Shown: positions 1 through 6,505 of the stretch, in pieces
Layout: each line of letters starts with the position of its first letter
Position numbering within the stretch: the stretch's first letter is position 1
From: Candidatus Altarchaeales archaeon
GTDB lineage: Archaea > Altiarchaeota > Altiarchaeia > IMC4 > SCGC-AAA252-I15
Length of the DNA stretch: 7,773 bases
Assembly (NCBI GenBank): GCA_016867655.1
Contig: VGJA01000044.1
Location: forward strand, 1 to 7,773
Direction of reading: 5' to 3'
Position numbers and translations under genes: made by a program
The notes under the pieces: model-generated
Databases searched by the model: none
What the model was told of the DNA's origin: nothing
The model's input: only the letters and a program-made list of their open reading frames with translations

Positions 1-879
1 ATAGAAGTCTTCACTCCAGAATTCGCCAGCCATTGGAAACGTAGTAGTCCTCTCATAGCTCAAGTCCAGTATGTCGTCTTTACTGCAGGAGTGGAACGGC
101 ACCTTTATGTAGCTTCCAGTAGTCTCTATCCTGTCTTCAGGGCATTCTGTTGAATCAGAGCCATGGGTTACCTTACATTCCAATGAGTCTATGGACTCAT
201 AGTCCCTTCCATAGTAAACATATTTCGTGCATCTGTCTGTCCCTGTTTTGCAAACTTTTGCCATCCAGTGGTACTTCTCTGTGACCAGTATGGGCTTTAA
301 CTCGCTTACATACAGTTTAGCCGCAAGCTCTATGCTCGCGCTGCTGTTGCCGTATATCATGTAGAACTTGCTTCCACCCCTGAAATACAGGTGGTATTCA
401 TCCTCAACATGGCATATTATCCCCTCGTCGCCGTATTTGGTGCCTGTGGAGCGTATTTCAGCTACGTTTCTCGCACCCGATATGACCTTCCTGTATGCCT
501 CAAGAATGTATCTAGGCTGGTTTTCATTTTTGAAGTAGTCTATGTAAACCAAGACTATGCTGCCGTCCGCTGCAGTGAAAAGCTGCGCGTACCTGTAGTC
601 AAAGTTGTTTTCATTGTAGTTGGACTCACTAACATAGTCCTTTTCCTCCTCACCTGCAATTACGTCTTCGTCTGATATGTAAGACTCCCTATAGAGACTC
701 CAGCCGTCTGGAAGGCTTGCTCCTGTGGGAACGTCCAGATACGAGACATCCCTGACAGACTCCTCCAAGAGTAGTATCAAGTCGGCGTCAGGATAGTTGC
801 TGCAGTCGGAATACTCAATAGCGGTTGCAGCCGGTAAAAGTAGAACAAAGATGCACAGCAATTGAAATAGACGGTTCAT
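1..879 (-). CDS. Exported protein of unknown function (C-terminus outside window)
   Basis: The minus strand is open from an ATG at 879 to base 1, giving 293 residues with no stop, so the gene is cut by the window edge. Residues 1-20 (MNRLFQLLCI, then a hydrophobic stretch ending PAATA) look like a signal peptide with cleavage near ATA/IE, so the mature protein should lie outside the membrane. The mature part is rich in Asp, Glu, Tyr and Ser and has Cys at 26, 156, 210, 217, 235, 246 and 265, which would allow disulfides. Residues 149-190 (YGDEG, then HLYFRGGSKFYMIYG, then an Ala-rich helix) resemble the beta-rich 'GDE... FRKGN...' pattern of archaeal secreted or lipoprotein-like unknowns; this is an impression, not a family assignment. 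An in-frame ATG at 891 is an alternative start; 879 is preferred because GGGGTG lies just before it. It lies 49 bases downstream of the kinase gene on the same strand. Function unknown. Confidence 0.82.
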   Translation of the reverse strand, partial: MNRLFQLLCIFVLLLPAATAIEYSDCSNYPDADLILLLEESVRDVSYLDVPTGASLPDGWSLYRESYISDEDVIAGEEEKDYVSESNYNENNFDYRYAQLFTAADGSIVLVYIDYFKNENQPRYILEAYRKVISGARNVAEIRSTGTKYGDEGIICHVEDEYHLYFRGGSKFYMIYGNSSASIELAAKLYVSELKPILVTEKYHWMAKVCKTGTDRCTKYVYYGRDYESIDSLECKVTHGSDSTECPEDRIETTGSYIKVPFHSCSKDDILDLSYERTTTFPMAGEFWSEDFY

Positions 880-918
880 CAAACACCCCATATAGGGATT
901 ATGATTCACACAATAAAA
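880..918 (-). promoter_or_regulatory. Possible TATA box and ribosome binding site for the exported-protein gene
   Basis: On the minus strand TTTTATTG (918-911) lies about 25 bases before a possible start site near 889, and GGGGTG (about 890-885) is correctly placed as a Shine-Dalgarno-like site for the ATG at 879. The gap after the kinase stop is short, so readthrough transcription from the kinase gene is equally possible. Weak support. Confidence 0.3.
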
Positions 919-928
919 GGGATGTTCC

Positions 929-1792
929 CTACTTTCTGGCTCCGTGTGTTTTTATGCATTTTGCTGCGAGTTGGTTTCCTTGTTTGCCGCATTCCTCCAG
1001 CTTTTTGCCTGAAAGCAAGCCGGCCAAAAAGCCCGCTGTGAAAGAATCGCCTGCGCCGGTTGTGTCTACTGGCTTGATTTTTTTGCATTTTACACTGATT
1101 TTTTCTTTGCTGGAGCTTATGTAGCATCCTCTGTCGCCCAAGGTGACTACGACAACTTCTACTCCCAGTTTGTTTAGTTTGCTTGAGCCTTTTTTGTATT
1201 CCAGTTTGGTCAGCTTTAGTGTTTCTTCTTCGTTCAGGAATAATACAAAGGTTTTCTTTAGTATGGGTTTTAGTTTCCCCATTCCTTTGCTGGCGTACAA
1301 GTCTCCGGGGGCGAAAGTTATTCTAACGTTTTTTGAAAGCCCGCTAACTAGCTTCTTCTGTTCGTCCAGCTGTCTTTCGCTTACGAAAGAGGTCAAGTGG
1401 ACTATCTTTGAGTTGCTTGCATACTGTATGCTTTCTTCACTCAATTTCAGATGGTTGTTGGCGCCCGGGTAAGGACATAAGGTTCTTTCCCCTTTGGAGT
1501 CAACAAACCCTATCACCAAGCCGCTCCTGCAGTCCAATTTCTGTATCAAACTTGTGTCAACTCCTCTTTTTTCAAAGTCTGCAAGCATTTTCTGTCCTTC
1601 AGCATCCCTTCCAACAGCGCCCAAAAAACCTGTCTTAAAATCCAAGTCTGCAAGCCAGGCAACAGTGTTCGCAGCACTGCCGCCAGGACATTCATAGACT
1701 TCTGTAATCGGTTGATGTTCCCCGGGAACAGGCATCCTCCTCACACAATACAACCTGTCTAAATTCAAAGCCCCGAAACCCACCACGTCCAT
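929..1792 (-). CDS. PfkB-family (ribokinase-like) sugar or nucleoside kinase
   Basis: This 287-residue protein is a complete ribokinase-fold kinase, expected to transfer the ATP gamma-phosphate to a hydroxymethyl group of a sugar or nucleoside in the cytosol. Visible motifs: N-terminal strand VVGFGALNLDRL (3-14), substrate-site GG at 37-38 in the first PfkB signature (37-66, ending GAVGRDAEG), NEEE at 187-190 matching the NxxE metal/phosphate motif, VVTLGDRG at 215-222 (nucleotide site), and the second signature DTTGAGDSFTAGF at 243-255 with catalytic base Asp249 and anion hole GAGD. Length is near the family norm (about 290-310). The start is supported by a TATA-like box about 25-30 bases upstream and by residues 3-14 forming the expected first strand. 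Substrate cannot be read from motifs: ribokinase, adenosine/nucleoside kinase or other sugar kinase are all possible. It diverges from the thioredoxin-CcdA gene. Confidence 0.95.
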   Translation of the reverse strand: MDVVGFGALNLDRLYCVRRMPVPGEHQPITEVYECPGGSAANTVAWLADLDFKTGFLGAVGRDAEGQKMLADFEKRGVDTSLIQKLDCRSGLVIGFVDSKGERTLCPYPGANNHLKLSEESIQYASNSKIVHLTSFVSERQLDEQKKLVSGLSKNVRITFAPGDLYASKGMGKLKPILKKTFVLFLNEEETLKLTKLEYKKGSSKLNKLGVEVVVVTLGDRGCYISSSKEKISVKCKKIKPVDTTGAGDSFTAGFLAGLLSGKKLEECGKQGNQLAAKCIKTHGARK

Positions 1793-1817
1793 AGCAGATA
1801 ATCTATTCTGAACTCCA

Positions 1818-1826
1818 GTTTATAAC
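1818..1826 (-). promoter_or_regulatory. TATA box for the kinase gene
   Basis: GTTATAAAC on the minus strand is a good archaeal TATA-like box. Its centre is about 25 bases from position 1797, only a few bases before the kinase ATG at 1792, so the transcript would be leaderless or nearly so. It sits in the 81-bp divergent spacer shared with the plus-strand gene and could also serve that gene with a longer leader. Confidence 0.5.
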
Positions 1827-1838
1827 AGAAAAAGGCCT

Positions 1839-1846
1839 CTTTTAAG
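1839..1846 (+). promoter_or_regulatory. Possible TATA box for the thioredoxin-CcdA gene
   Basis: CTTTTAAG lies about 26 bases before position 1869, just upstream of the ATG at 1874, which would give a near-leaderless mRNA. No Shine-Dalgarno site is visible before this ATG, which fits leaderless initiation. An AT-rich AATATAAG at 1860-1867 is an alternative element but is too close to the start. Confidence 0.4.
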
Positions 1847-1873
1847 TCTTGGTGCATAGAATATAAGAACAGT

Positions 1874-3082
1874 ATGGAAAACAAAGGGTTTTTTGTATTG
1901 CTGGTTGTTTTGGTTTTGCTGGCGTGCATGCCAGTCTTGGTTTTAGGTGAGGGTGGGGAGACTTGCAGCGTGGGGGAGAATGTTTGCGCTTTGAATGAGA
2001 GTGCAGGCGAGGCTGTTTCCTTTGGCCAGGCTGGCGAGCTTTCAGAGAATGTGACTTGCATTGTTTACTTTTACGGGATTGGTTGTTCCAAGTGCGCTGA
2101 GACGACTCCTTTCGTCCAGAGTCTTGAAGAGGAGTATTGCAATCGGATTAAAGTCCACCATTTTGAGATTTACCACAATACGTCCAACTACGACCTTTAC
2201 AATCGGTATGCTGAGAAGAGGGGCATTCCTTTGGAAAAGAGGGGCATTCCTTTGGTTGCTATTGGTGATAAGTACTTTATGGGAGTCAGTCAGATTGAGA
2301 GTAATCTGGAGGATGAGATTTTGAGGGAGAATCCTTTGGAAAGCGTTTGCCCGCTTACAGACGAAAAGGGCTGTTTTTTGGACTACAATCCCACCGACCT
2401 ATCGCCTCCCAAAAAGATGGAGGTCTCAATTCCCTTGATTTTGGTTGCCGGCTTGGTTGACAGCATAAACCCCTGCGCCTTTGCAGTAATGATTTTCCTG
2501 CTGACTTTTTTGCTTGAGGTTTCAAGCAGCAGCAGGCGTGTTTTGAAGGCAGGCCTGGCTTACATTGCAAGCGTCTATGTCACCTACTTTTTGTCTGGCC
2601 TGGGGTTTTTGAGCGTAGTGCAGCTTGCAGGCCTCTCCGGAACAATAGTCAAGGTTGCTGCAGTGGTTGCGATACTTGCAGGCTTGGTGAACATCAAAGA
2701 CTACTTCTGGTATGGAAAAGGTTTTACCTTAAAGATTCCGGAGTCAAAGAAAAACACGATAGAAAAGTGGGTTCACAAGGCAAACGTTCCAGGAGCGATT
2801 GTGCTTGGCTTTCTTGTTTCCATGTTTGAATTGCCTTGCACTGGCGGCGTTTACCTTGCGATACTCGCCTTGATGGCAGACACGCTGACCAGAATAACCG
2901 CCATTGCATACCTGCTGGTTTACAACATAATGTTTATAGCCCCTCTTGTTGTCATCCTCCTGCTGGTGATGCACGGCATGAGCGCTGAGAAAATTGAACA
3001 TTGGAGGCAGTCAGGCAAGAACGTGATGAAACTGGCTATGGGCCTGCTGCTGGTGATACTAGGAGTATTAATGCTTCTTTAG
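1874..3082 (+). CDS. Secreted thioredoxin-like domain fused to CcdA/DsbD-type transmembrane thiol transporter
   Basis: The 402-residue protein has a signal peptide (1-25, ending VLVLGEG), an extracytoplasmic thioredoxin-like domain (about 60-155) and a CcdA/DsbD-beta-like membrane domain (about 184-402). The thioredoxin part shows VYFYGIGCSKCAETTPF with the CxxC at Cys71 and Cys74, and a cis-Pro motif RGIPLVAI near 122-129. The membrane domain has six predicted helices (about 184-214, 222-248, 255-273, 305-335, 338-366, 383-402) with the paired intramembrane cysteines of the family: Cys201 in SINPCAFAV and Cys322 in ELPCTGGVYLA. The family passes electrons from cytosolic thioredoxin across the membrane to extracytoplasmic thiols; here acceptor and channel are one polypeptide. 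Extra cysteines at 32, 38, 62, 89, 159 and 167 flank the Trx domain. An in-frame 7-residue duplication covers the cis-Pro motif. Its likely client proteins are not identified in the window. Confidence 0.93.
   Translation: MENKGFFVLLVVLVLLACMPVLVLGEGGETCSVGENVCALNESAGEAVSFGQAGELSENVTCIVYFYGIGCSKCAETTPFVQSLEEEYCNRIKVHHFEIYHNTSNYDLYNRYAEKRGIPLEKRGIPLVAIGDKYFMGVSQIESNLEDEILRENPLESVCPLTDEKGCFLDYNPTDLSPPKKMEVSIPLILVAGLVDSINPCAFAVMIFLLTFLLEVSSSSRRVLKAGLAYIASVYVTYFLSGLGFLSVVQLAGLSGTIVKVAAVVAILAGLVNIKDYFWYGKGFTLKIPESKKNTIEKWVHKANVPGAIVLGFLVSMFELPCTGGVYLAILALMADTLTRITAIAYLLVYNIMFIAPLVVILLLVMHGMSAEKIEHWRQSGKNVMKLAMGLLLVILGVLMLL
2216..2255 (+). repeat. 21-bp tandem duplication in the thioredoxin domain
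   Basis: Two copies of aagaggggcattcctttgg (2216-2234 and 2237-2255) are identical over 19 bases with a period of 21, so the reading frame is kept. The protein reads EKRGIPL twice in a row (residues 114-127). The perfect match means the duplication is recent or maintained. It duplicates the motif carrying the conserved cis-proline next to the CxxC in thioredoxin folds. Confidence 0.95.
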
Positions 3083-3108
3083 GAGTGACGATCAATTATA
3101 ACATATTA

Positions 3109-4020
3109 ATGAAAACAGCCAACAAAGTCGGAGTACTTAAACCAGTACCCTCCAGCCAAATAGACCTTCTACTTAAAGAGTTGCAGAGTGGCAGAGAATC
3201 CCACAGGTCCTATACACTTGTATTGGAGGTTCCAAGCGAGGGCGGGTGGCATCCTATTGATGAATGTGGTGGAAAGGCAGTGCCTATATCAGATTCTGCG
3301 AAATCAAAGAGAATAGTTGGAGGAGTGTCGTTGAGCGAGCTAATTGGAGATGCACCAGCTTACCGGTTGTCGGAGATGGAGCGGATAGTAATCGACGACC
3401 CTGAAAGACTTTTCCAACACCTGAAGGATGACTTGAAAGACAGGCCGGCAGGCGACCTCACAGAACAAAGATTGAGAGGCTTTAGAGGAAAGAGAGTGCC
3501 ACTGGATCTTGCAGACTACTGTGCGATAGTGGAGAAGACTCACGGAATCACGTTTACGTTCTACCTTCATAAAAGCAAGCCTTGGATATCAGAGCTTGCG
3601 CGAGCTTTTGTCATAGCGCCAGACGGAAGAGATACTCGATTGTGGTCGGCGTTGAAGGAACTCGAGGGCGTATCCTGGAAAGAATTCAGTGAAAAGTATC
3701 GGCTTGAGGAAGTGCCAGAGTCATATGTCAAATCAAAAACCAAGAGTGTTATGGATGCCTTGCATATGGTAAAAACCTTTTTTGGTGTTGGAAAAAGTGA
3801 TTTTACAAAATCTTTCTTCAAGAACTATCTAAATTCATTTATACCGGGCGTGATGAACCACTTGCCTCAAGAAAGCCCAGATATTAATGAATCAATCACC
3901 GAAGTAATCAGATTGCATGGTCGCATTAACACTGCTCTTGGGTTTTCGCGGTGGATTCTAAAGTCCGCAAGAGACAGGTTCTTTGGGGTGTCAGCTAGGA
4001 CTCAAGCCGTCATGAGCTGA
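3109..4020 (+). CDS. Unrecognised soluble protein (hypothetical)
   Basis: A 303-residue protein starting MKTANKVGVLKP; I do not recognise a family. It has no signal peptide or membrane helix, two cysteines (53 and 138), and a charged alpha/beta look: a likely strand at 34-42 (SYTLVLEVP), a helical DDPERLFQHLKDDLKDR at 96-112, a strand-like GITFTFYLHKSKPW at 146-159, and a helical, basic C-terminal half (about 175-290). The frame is open upstream to 3001, but that would overlap the last 27 codons of the thioredoxin-CcdA gene. ATG 3109 lies 27 bases after that stop; a GTG at 3085 is an alternative. AGGAGT at 3081-3086 is too far for a standard ribosome site to ATG 3109, and ATTATAAC (3094-3101) is too close to act as TATA for it, so the start is uncertain. 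It may be cotranscribed with the upstream gene. Arg codons CGG, CGA and CGC are more frequent here than in its neighbours, where AGG dominates, a weak hint of separate origin. Confidence 0.7.
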   Translation: MKTANKVGVLKPVPSSQIDLLLKELQSGRESHRSYTLVLEVPSEGGWHPIDECGGKAVPISDSAKSKRIVGGVSLSELIGDAPAYRLSEMERIVIDDPERLFQHLKDDLKDRPAGDLTEQRLRGFRGKRVPLDLADYCAIVEKTHGITFTFYLHKSKPWISELARAFVIAPDGRDTRLWSALKELEGVSWKEFSEKYRLEEVPESYVKSKTKSVMDALHMVKTFFGVGKSDFTKSFFKNYLNSFIPGVMNHLPQESPDINESITEVIRLHGRINTALGFSRWILKSARDRFFGVSARTQAVMS

Positions 4021-4226
4021 TCTAATCTGCCGACTTACCTATGATTTCTTATTTGTTATCCCTAGGGTAGTGTTCTCTCTTTGATTTGGAGTAAGTGGTA
4101 CTTACCTTCAGTAGAGATAGTATCTGCTGGCGAGTAAGGACTTGAACTAACTTGGAATACCGCCCGTCTAAACTAGTGGCATTTAATCGATTTTAAATCC
4201 GTAATCTAAAACTCAGACACAACAAA
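4021..4226. other. 206-bp noncoding spacer with small inverted repeats
   Basis: No credible gene is seen here. It holds an 8-bp palindrome CCCTAGGG (4060-4067) and a perfect 6-bp inverted repeat GTAAGT-GGT-ACTTAC (4091-4105). ACTTACC occurs both at 4033-4039 and 4100-4106. A minus-strand stretch (about 4205-4126) has a Leu-UAA anticodon-loop-like GGATTTAAAATC and a T-loop-like GTTCAAGTCC, but arms that do not pair as a tRNA. The right end holds the promoter of the next gene. No clear T-tract terminator follows the hypothetical gene, although ATTTCTTATTTG (about 4043-4054) is T-rich. Confidence 0.5.
4191..4198 (+). promoter_or_regulatory. TATA box for the oxidoreductase pair
   Basis: TTTTAAAT lies about 26 bases before position 4221, six bases ahead of the ATG at 4227, predicting an almost leaderless transcript. 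No Shine-Dalgarno site precedes the ATG (ACACAACAAA), which fits. This would drive both oxidoreductase genes, which overlap by four bases. Confidence 0.5.
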
Positions 4227-4991
4227 ATGCTGGGCTGGCTGTTTGACAAACTGAAGGGCGGGAATACGCTTTACTATCCGGGTTGTATGACCAAGTTTGC
4301 GTTGAAGGACAAGCAGGAGAAGTATGAGAAACTGCTGAAAAAACTGGGCATAGAGTATATAAAGCTTCCTGACGTTGAGTTGTGTTGCGGGATTCCTGTT
4401 TTGAATGCAGGCTATGTTGAGGACTTTGAGGAGTTGAAGAAGAAAAACCTGGAGATTTTCAAGGAATATGACGTCAAGAAAATCATCACGAACTGTCCGG
4501 GCTGCTGTCATACTTTGAAGAATGAGTATGGCTTGGATGCTGAGCACATAACGCAGGTGTTGGCGAGGAATATTGACAAAGTGGAAAACTGGAAACAGGA
4601 AACCGTGGAGGCCCGTGAAAACCTCGGGAAACCGTGGAAACTTGAAAACCGCGGAAACCGTGAAAACTTGAAAACCGTAGACATTACTTACCATGACCCT
4701 TGTCATCTAGGTCGTTGGGGCGGGATTTTTGGAGAGCCCAGAGAAGTGTTGAAGAAGAAGGGTTTTACAGTCAAGGAGTTGGATTACAGCAGGAGTGAGA
4801 GCTTGTGTTGCGGCGGTGGCGGTGGTTTAAGGCAGAATGACAAAAATGCTGCAAGCAAGGTTGCGTGCAATGTGCTCAATCAGGTTAAGACGAAAAAGCT
4901 GGTGACGGCCTGCCCGATGTGTTTTTACCACCTGAGGGAAAACGCCAAGGACGTTGAGGTCTTGGATTATATTGACGCGGTTGAAGAATGA
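4227..4991 (+). CDS. CCG-domain Fe-S protein (HdrB/GlcF C-terminal-like subunit)
   Basis: The 254-residue protein has two complete cysteine-rich CCG motifs. The first is Cys20 (YYPGC), Cys53-Cys54 (CCGIP), Cys90 and Cys93 (NCPGC); the second is Cys159 (HDPCH), Cys194-Cys195 (CCGGGGG), Cys229 and Cys232 (CPMC). Spacings match the CX31-38CCX33-35CXXC pattern that holds noncubane [4Fe-4S] clusters in HdrB and occurs in GlcF, GlpC and LutA-type proteins. Both sites are intact, so an electron-transfer role with quinone, disulfide or another acceptor is likely. It is cytoplasmic or peripheral; no membrane helix is seen. The linker (about 118-150) is a repetitive Asn/Glu/Lys/Trp-rich stretch coded by a minisatellite. 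The stop overlaps the next start (ATGA), so the two are probably translated together. With its neighbour it has the full cofactor set of a lactate/glycolate-type dehydrogenase. The exact substrate is not readable. Confidence 0.92.
   Translation: MLGWLFDKLKGGNTLYYPGCMTKFALKDKQEKYEKLLKKLGIEYIKLPDVELCCGIPVLNAGYVEDFEELKKKNLEIFKEYDVKKIITNCPGCCHTLKNEYGLDAEHITQVLARNIDKVENWKQETVEARENLGKPWKLENRGNRENLKTVDITYHDPCHLGRWGGIFGEPREVLKKKGFTVKELDYSRSESLCCGGGGGLRQNDKNAASKVACNVLNQVKTKKLVTACPMCFYHLRENAKDVEVLDYIDAVEE
4581..4678 (+). repeat. Degenerate 7-10-bp minisatellite inside the CCG-protein gene
   Basis: About ten imperfect units end in GAAAC or GAAAAC: gtggaaaac, tggaaac, aggaaac, gtgaaaac, ctcgggaaac, cgtggaaac, ttgaaaac, cgcggaaac, cgtgaaaac, ttgaaaac. 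Units of 7, 8, 9 and 10 bases are mixed but the total keeps the frame. It codes the linker between the two CCG domains (KVENWKQE, KPWKLENRGNRENLK), an area expected to tolerate length change. Confidence 0.85.
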
Positions 4992-6505
4992 TAGACGACT
5001 TGATGAAGATATTTGGAAGAAGCAATGTGGGAGTGGACAAAAAGGATTTGCTTGCTTACAGTTTTGACGCTTCAGACGTTGAAGGCAGTTTGCTTGCAGT
5101 GGTCTGGCCTCAAAATGCGGTGCAGGTGTCTGATTTCATGAAATATTGCAGTGGGAACAATGTGAAGGTTTTTCCGAGAGGTGCTGGAACAAATTTGTCT
5201 GGCGGCGCGGTTCCGTTCAAGGGCGTTGTGATAGACTTCTCCAGAATGAACCGCATTCTGGAAATTTCTGAGGACTCTGTTACGGTGGAGCCTGGCGTGA
5301 TTTTGGAAGATTTGGAAAAGAGGCTTAACGAGAAAGGCAAGACTTTTCCAATAATGCCTGCCAGCGACAAAGCCTGCACTGTTGGAGGTTGTATTGCAGA
5401 GGATTCTGCGGGCATAAGGGCGATAAAGTATGGCACTATGAAAGACTGGGTTTTGGACATGGAAGTCGTGCTCGCTGACGGCAAAGTAATGAACGTGATA
5501 GACAAAAATTTCATCGGCAGCGAAGGTATTCTGGGATTGATAACGAAAGCAAGACTGAAGATTGCAAACAAGCCTGCCTTGAGGACTCTCACAGTATCCC
5601 ATTTGGACACGTTGGAGGAGGTGCAGGCGAAAGTCTCTCAATACTCCAAAGAGGGCGTTTCTTCCTTGGAGTTTGTTAGCAGGATAGCAAACAAGCTGGC
5701 TAAAAAACCTGTTGGAGGCAGTAATACGCTTATAGTGGAGTTTGAAGACGACAGGGGTGAAATAAAGGACCCAAATAAAGTGAAGGAGATTATGGAGCAC
5801 AGGAAGACCATTTCCTCCCAGATGGCTTCTATTGGATATGTGGTTGTTGAAGACCCTCGCGTTCCTGTTGAAAAAACTGCGTTGTTCCTGGAAGAATTGG
5901 AGAAGCTTGGGATTCCCTCTTACGGACACATGGGCTATGGAGTAATACATCCCAGAATGAAGGAAAGCAGCCAGAGGAAAAAGATTGCGGAAATAGTGGC
6001 CAAAGTGGGGGCTAATCCGGTTGGCGAGCACGGCATTGGTGTCCTTAAAAAAGCGTTGAAGACCAAAGAATGGTTGATTCCCTTGAAGAAGAGGTATGAC
6101 CCCAACAACATTCTGAATCCTGGGAAAGTATTGCCAGACAAAGACGTCCCAAATGTGGAGAAAATCGACGTCTGCGTTTTGTGCGGCATGTGCCGCAGCA
6201 GGTGTCCAGTATTCAAGGCACTGCTGACAGAAAGCGTGTCTCCTAGAGGCATGGCCATTTACATCGAAAAGAATCTTTCAGACAAAGTCTTCTGGGAGAA
6301 GTGCACTCAATGCAGAGCTTGCGACAGTGTGTGTCCGATGGACGCCCAATTAAGCAAGAAAATAAGAGACAAAAGAGCTTCGTTGATAAAGCAGGGTGTT
6401 GAGACTGAACCCAATAAAAAAATGATGGAAAATGTTAGAAAGCATGGAAATCCTTTTGGAAAAATAGAAGAAGGTAAAAGTCCAAAAGAACTATACTGCT
6501 GCTGA
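4988..6505 (+). CDS. GlcD-like FAD oxidoreductase fused to two ferredoxin-type [4Fe-4S] motifs
   Basis: The 505-residue protein has a PCMH-type FAD-binding domain (about 20-195) with PRGAGTNLSGGA (63-74), VEPGVILEDLEKRL (100-113), TVGGCIAEDSAGIRAIKYGT (131-150) and IGSEGILGLIT (176-186). A FAD-oxidase C-terminal domain follows (about 198-382) with GHMGYGVIHPRM (313-324), GEHGIGVLKK (346-355) and DPNNILNPGKV (371-381). The end carries two CxxCxxCxxxCP motifs: Cys396/399/402/406 and Cys439/442/445/449. This is the layout of archaeal and bacterial D-lactate, glycolate or 2-hydroxyacid dehydrogenases (GlcD plus the GlcF ferredoxin part). The CCG half, normally C-terminal, is here a separate upstream gene. 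GNPFGKIEEG (487-496) is the linker sequence that in fused relatives leads into the CCG domain. The protein ends in ELYCC. The C-lobe lacks the usual GDGN (it reads GYGV). Start ATG overlaps the previous stop. Confidence 0.93.
   Translation: MIDDLMKIFGRSNVGVDKKDLLAYSFDASDVEGSLLAVVWPQNAVQVSDFMKYCSGNNVKVFPRGAGTNLSGGAVPFKGVVIDFSRMNRILEISEDSVTVEPGVILEDLEKRLNEKGKTFPIMPASDKACTVGGCIAEDSAGIRAIKYGTMKDWVLDMEVVLADGKVMNVIDKNFIGSEGILGLITKARLKIANKPALRTLTVSHLDTLEEVQAKVSQYSKEGVSSLEFVSRIANKLAKKPVGGSNTLIVEFEDDRGEIKDPNKVKEIMEHRKTISSQMASIGYVVVEDPRVPVEKTALFLEELEKLGIPSYGHMGYGVIHPRMKESSQRKKIAEIVAKVGANPVGEHGIGVLKKALKTKEWLIPLKKRYDPNNILNPGKVLPDKDVPNVEKIDVCVLCGMCRSRCPVFKALLTESVSPRGMAIYIEKNLSDKVFWEKCTQCRACDSVCPMDAQLSKKIRDKRASLIKQGVETEPNKKMMENVRKHGNPFGKIEEGKSPKELYCC

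Noticed and set aside
391..675. Plus-strand open frame of 94 codons
   Set aside because: It lies antisense to the long minus-strand exported-protein frame, which has a signal peptide and no stop over 293 codons.
3001..3108. Longer N-terminus for the hypothetical protein from ATG 3001
   Set aside because: It would overlap 27 codons of the thioredoxin-CcdA gene in a region coding its conserved last helix; later starts avoid this.
4091..4105. Terminator hairpin GTAAGT-GGT-ACTTAC
   Set aside because: It is not followed by a T-tract and archaeal termination does not usually need a hairpin; kept only as an inverted repeat in the spacer.
4159..4168. ACCGCCCGTC, identical to the conserved segment near the 3' end of 16S rRNA
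   Set aside because: Only ten bases match; the flanks do not follow 16S rRNA on either side.
4126..4205. Minus-strand tRNA-Leu(UAA) candidate, with GGATTTAAAATC like an anticodon loop and GTTCAAGTCC like a T-loop
   Set aside because: The T stem pairs at only one of five positions in the standard register, the anticodon stem mismatches after two pairs, no D arm or matching 5' acceptor strand is found, and the distance between the two motifs is about 20 bases too long. An intron placed at 37/38 did not repair the stems. A tRNA remnant cannot be excluded; a tRNAscan/Infernal run would decide.
4581..4678. CRISPR or other spaced repeat
   Set aside because: Units are 7-10 bases and back to back inside a reading frame; this is a minisatellite.
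5072..6031. Minus-strand open frame of 319 codons
   Set aside because: It is the shadow of the FAD oxidoreductase gene, whose motifs are clear; the antisense protein has an odd His/Arg/Phe-rich composition and no recognisable domain.
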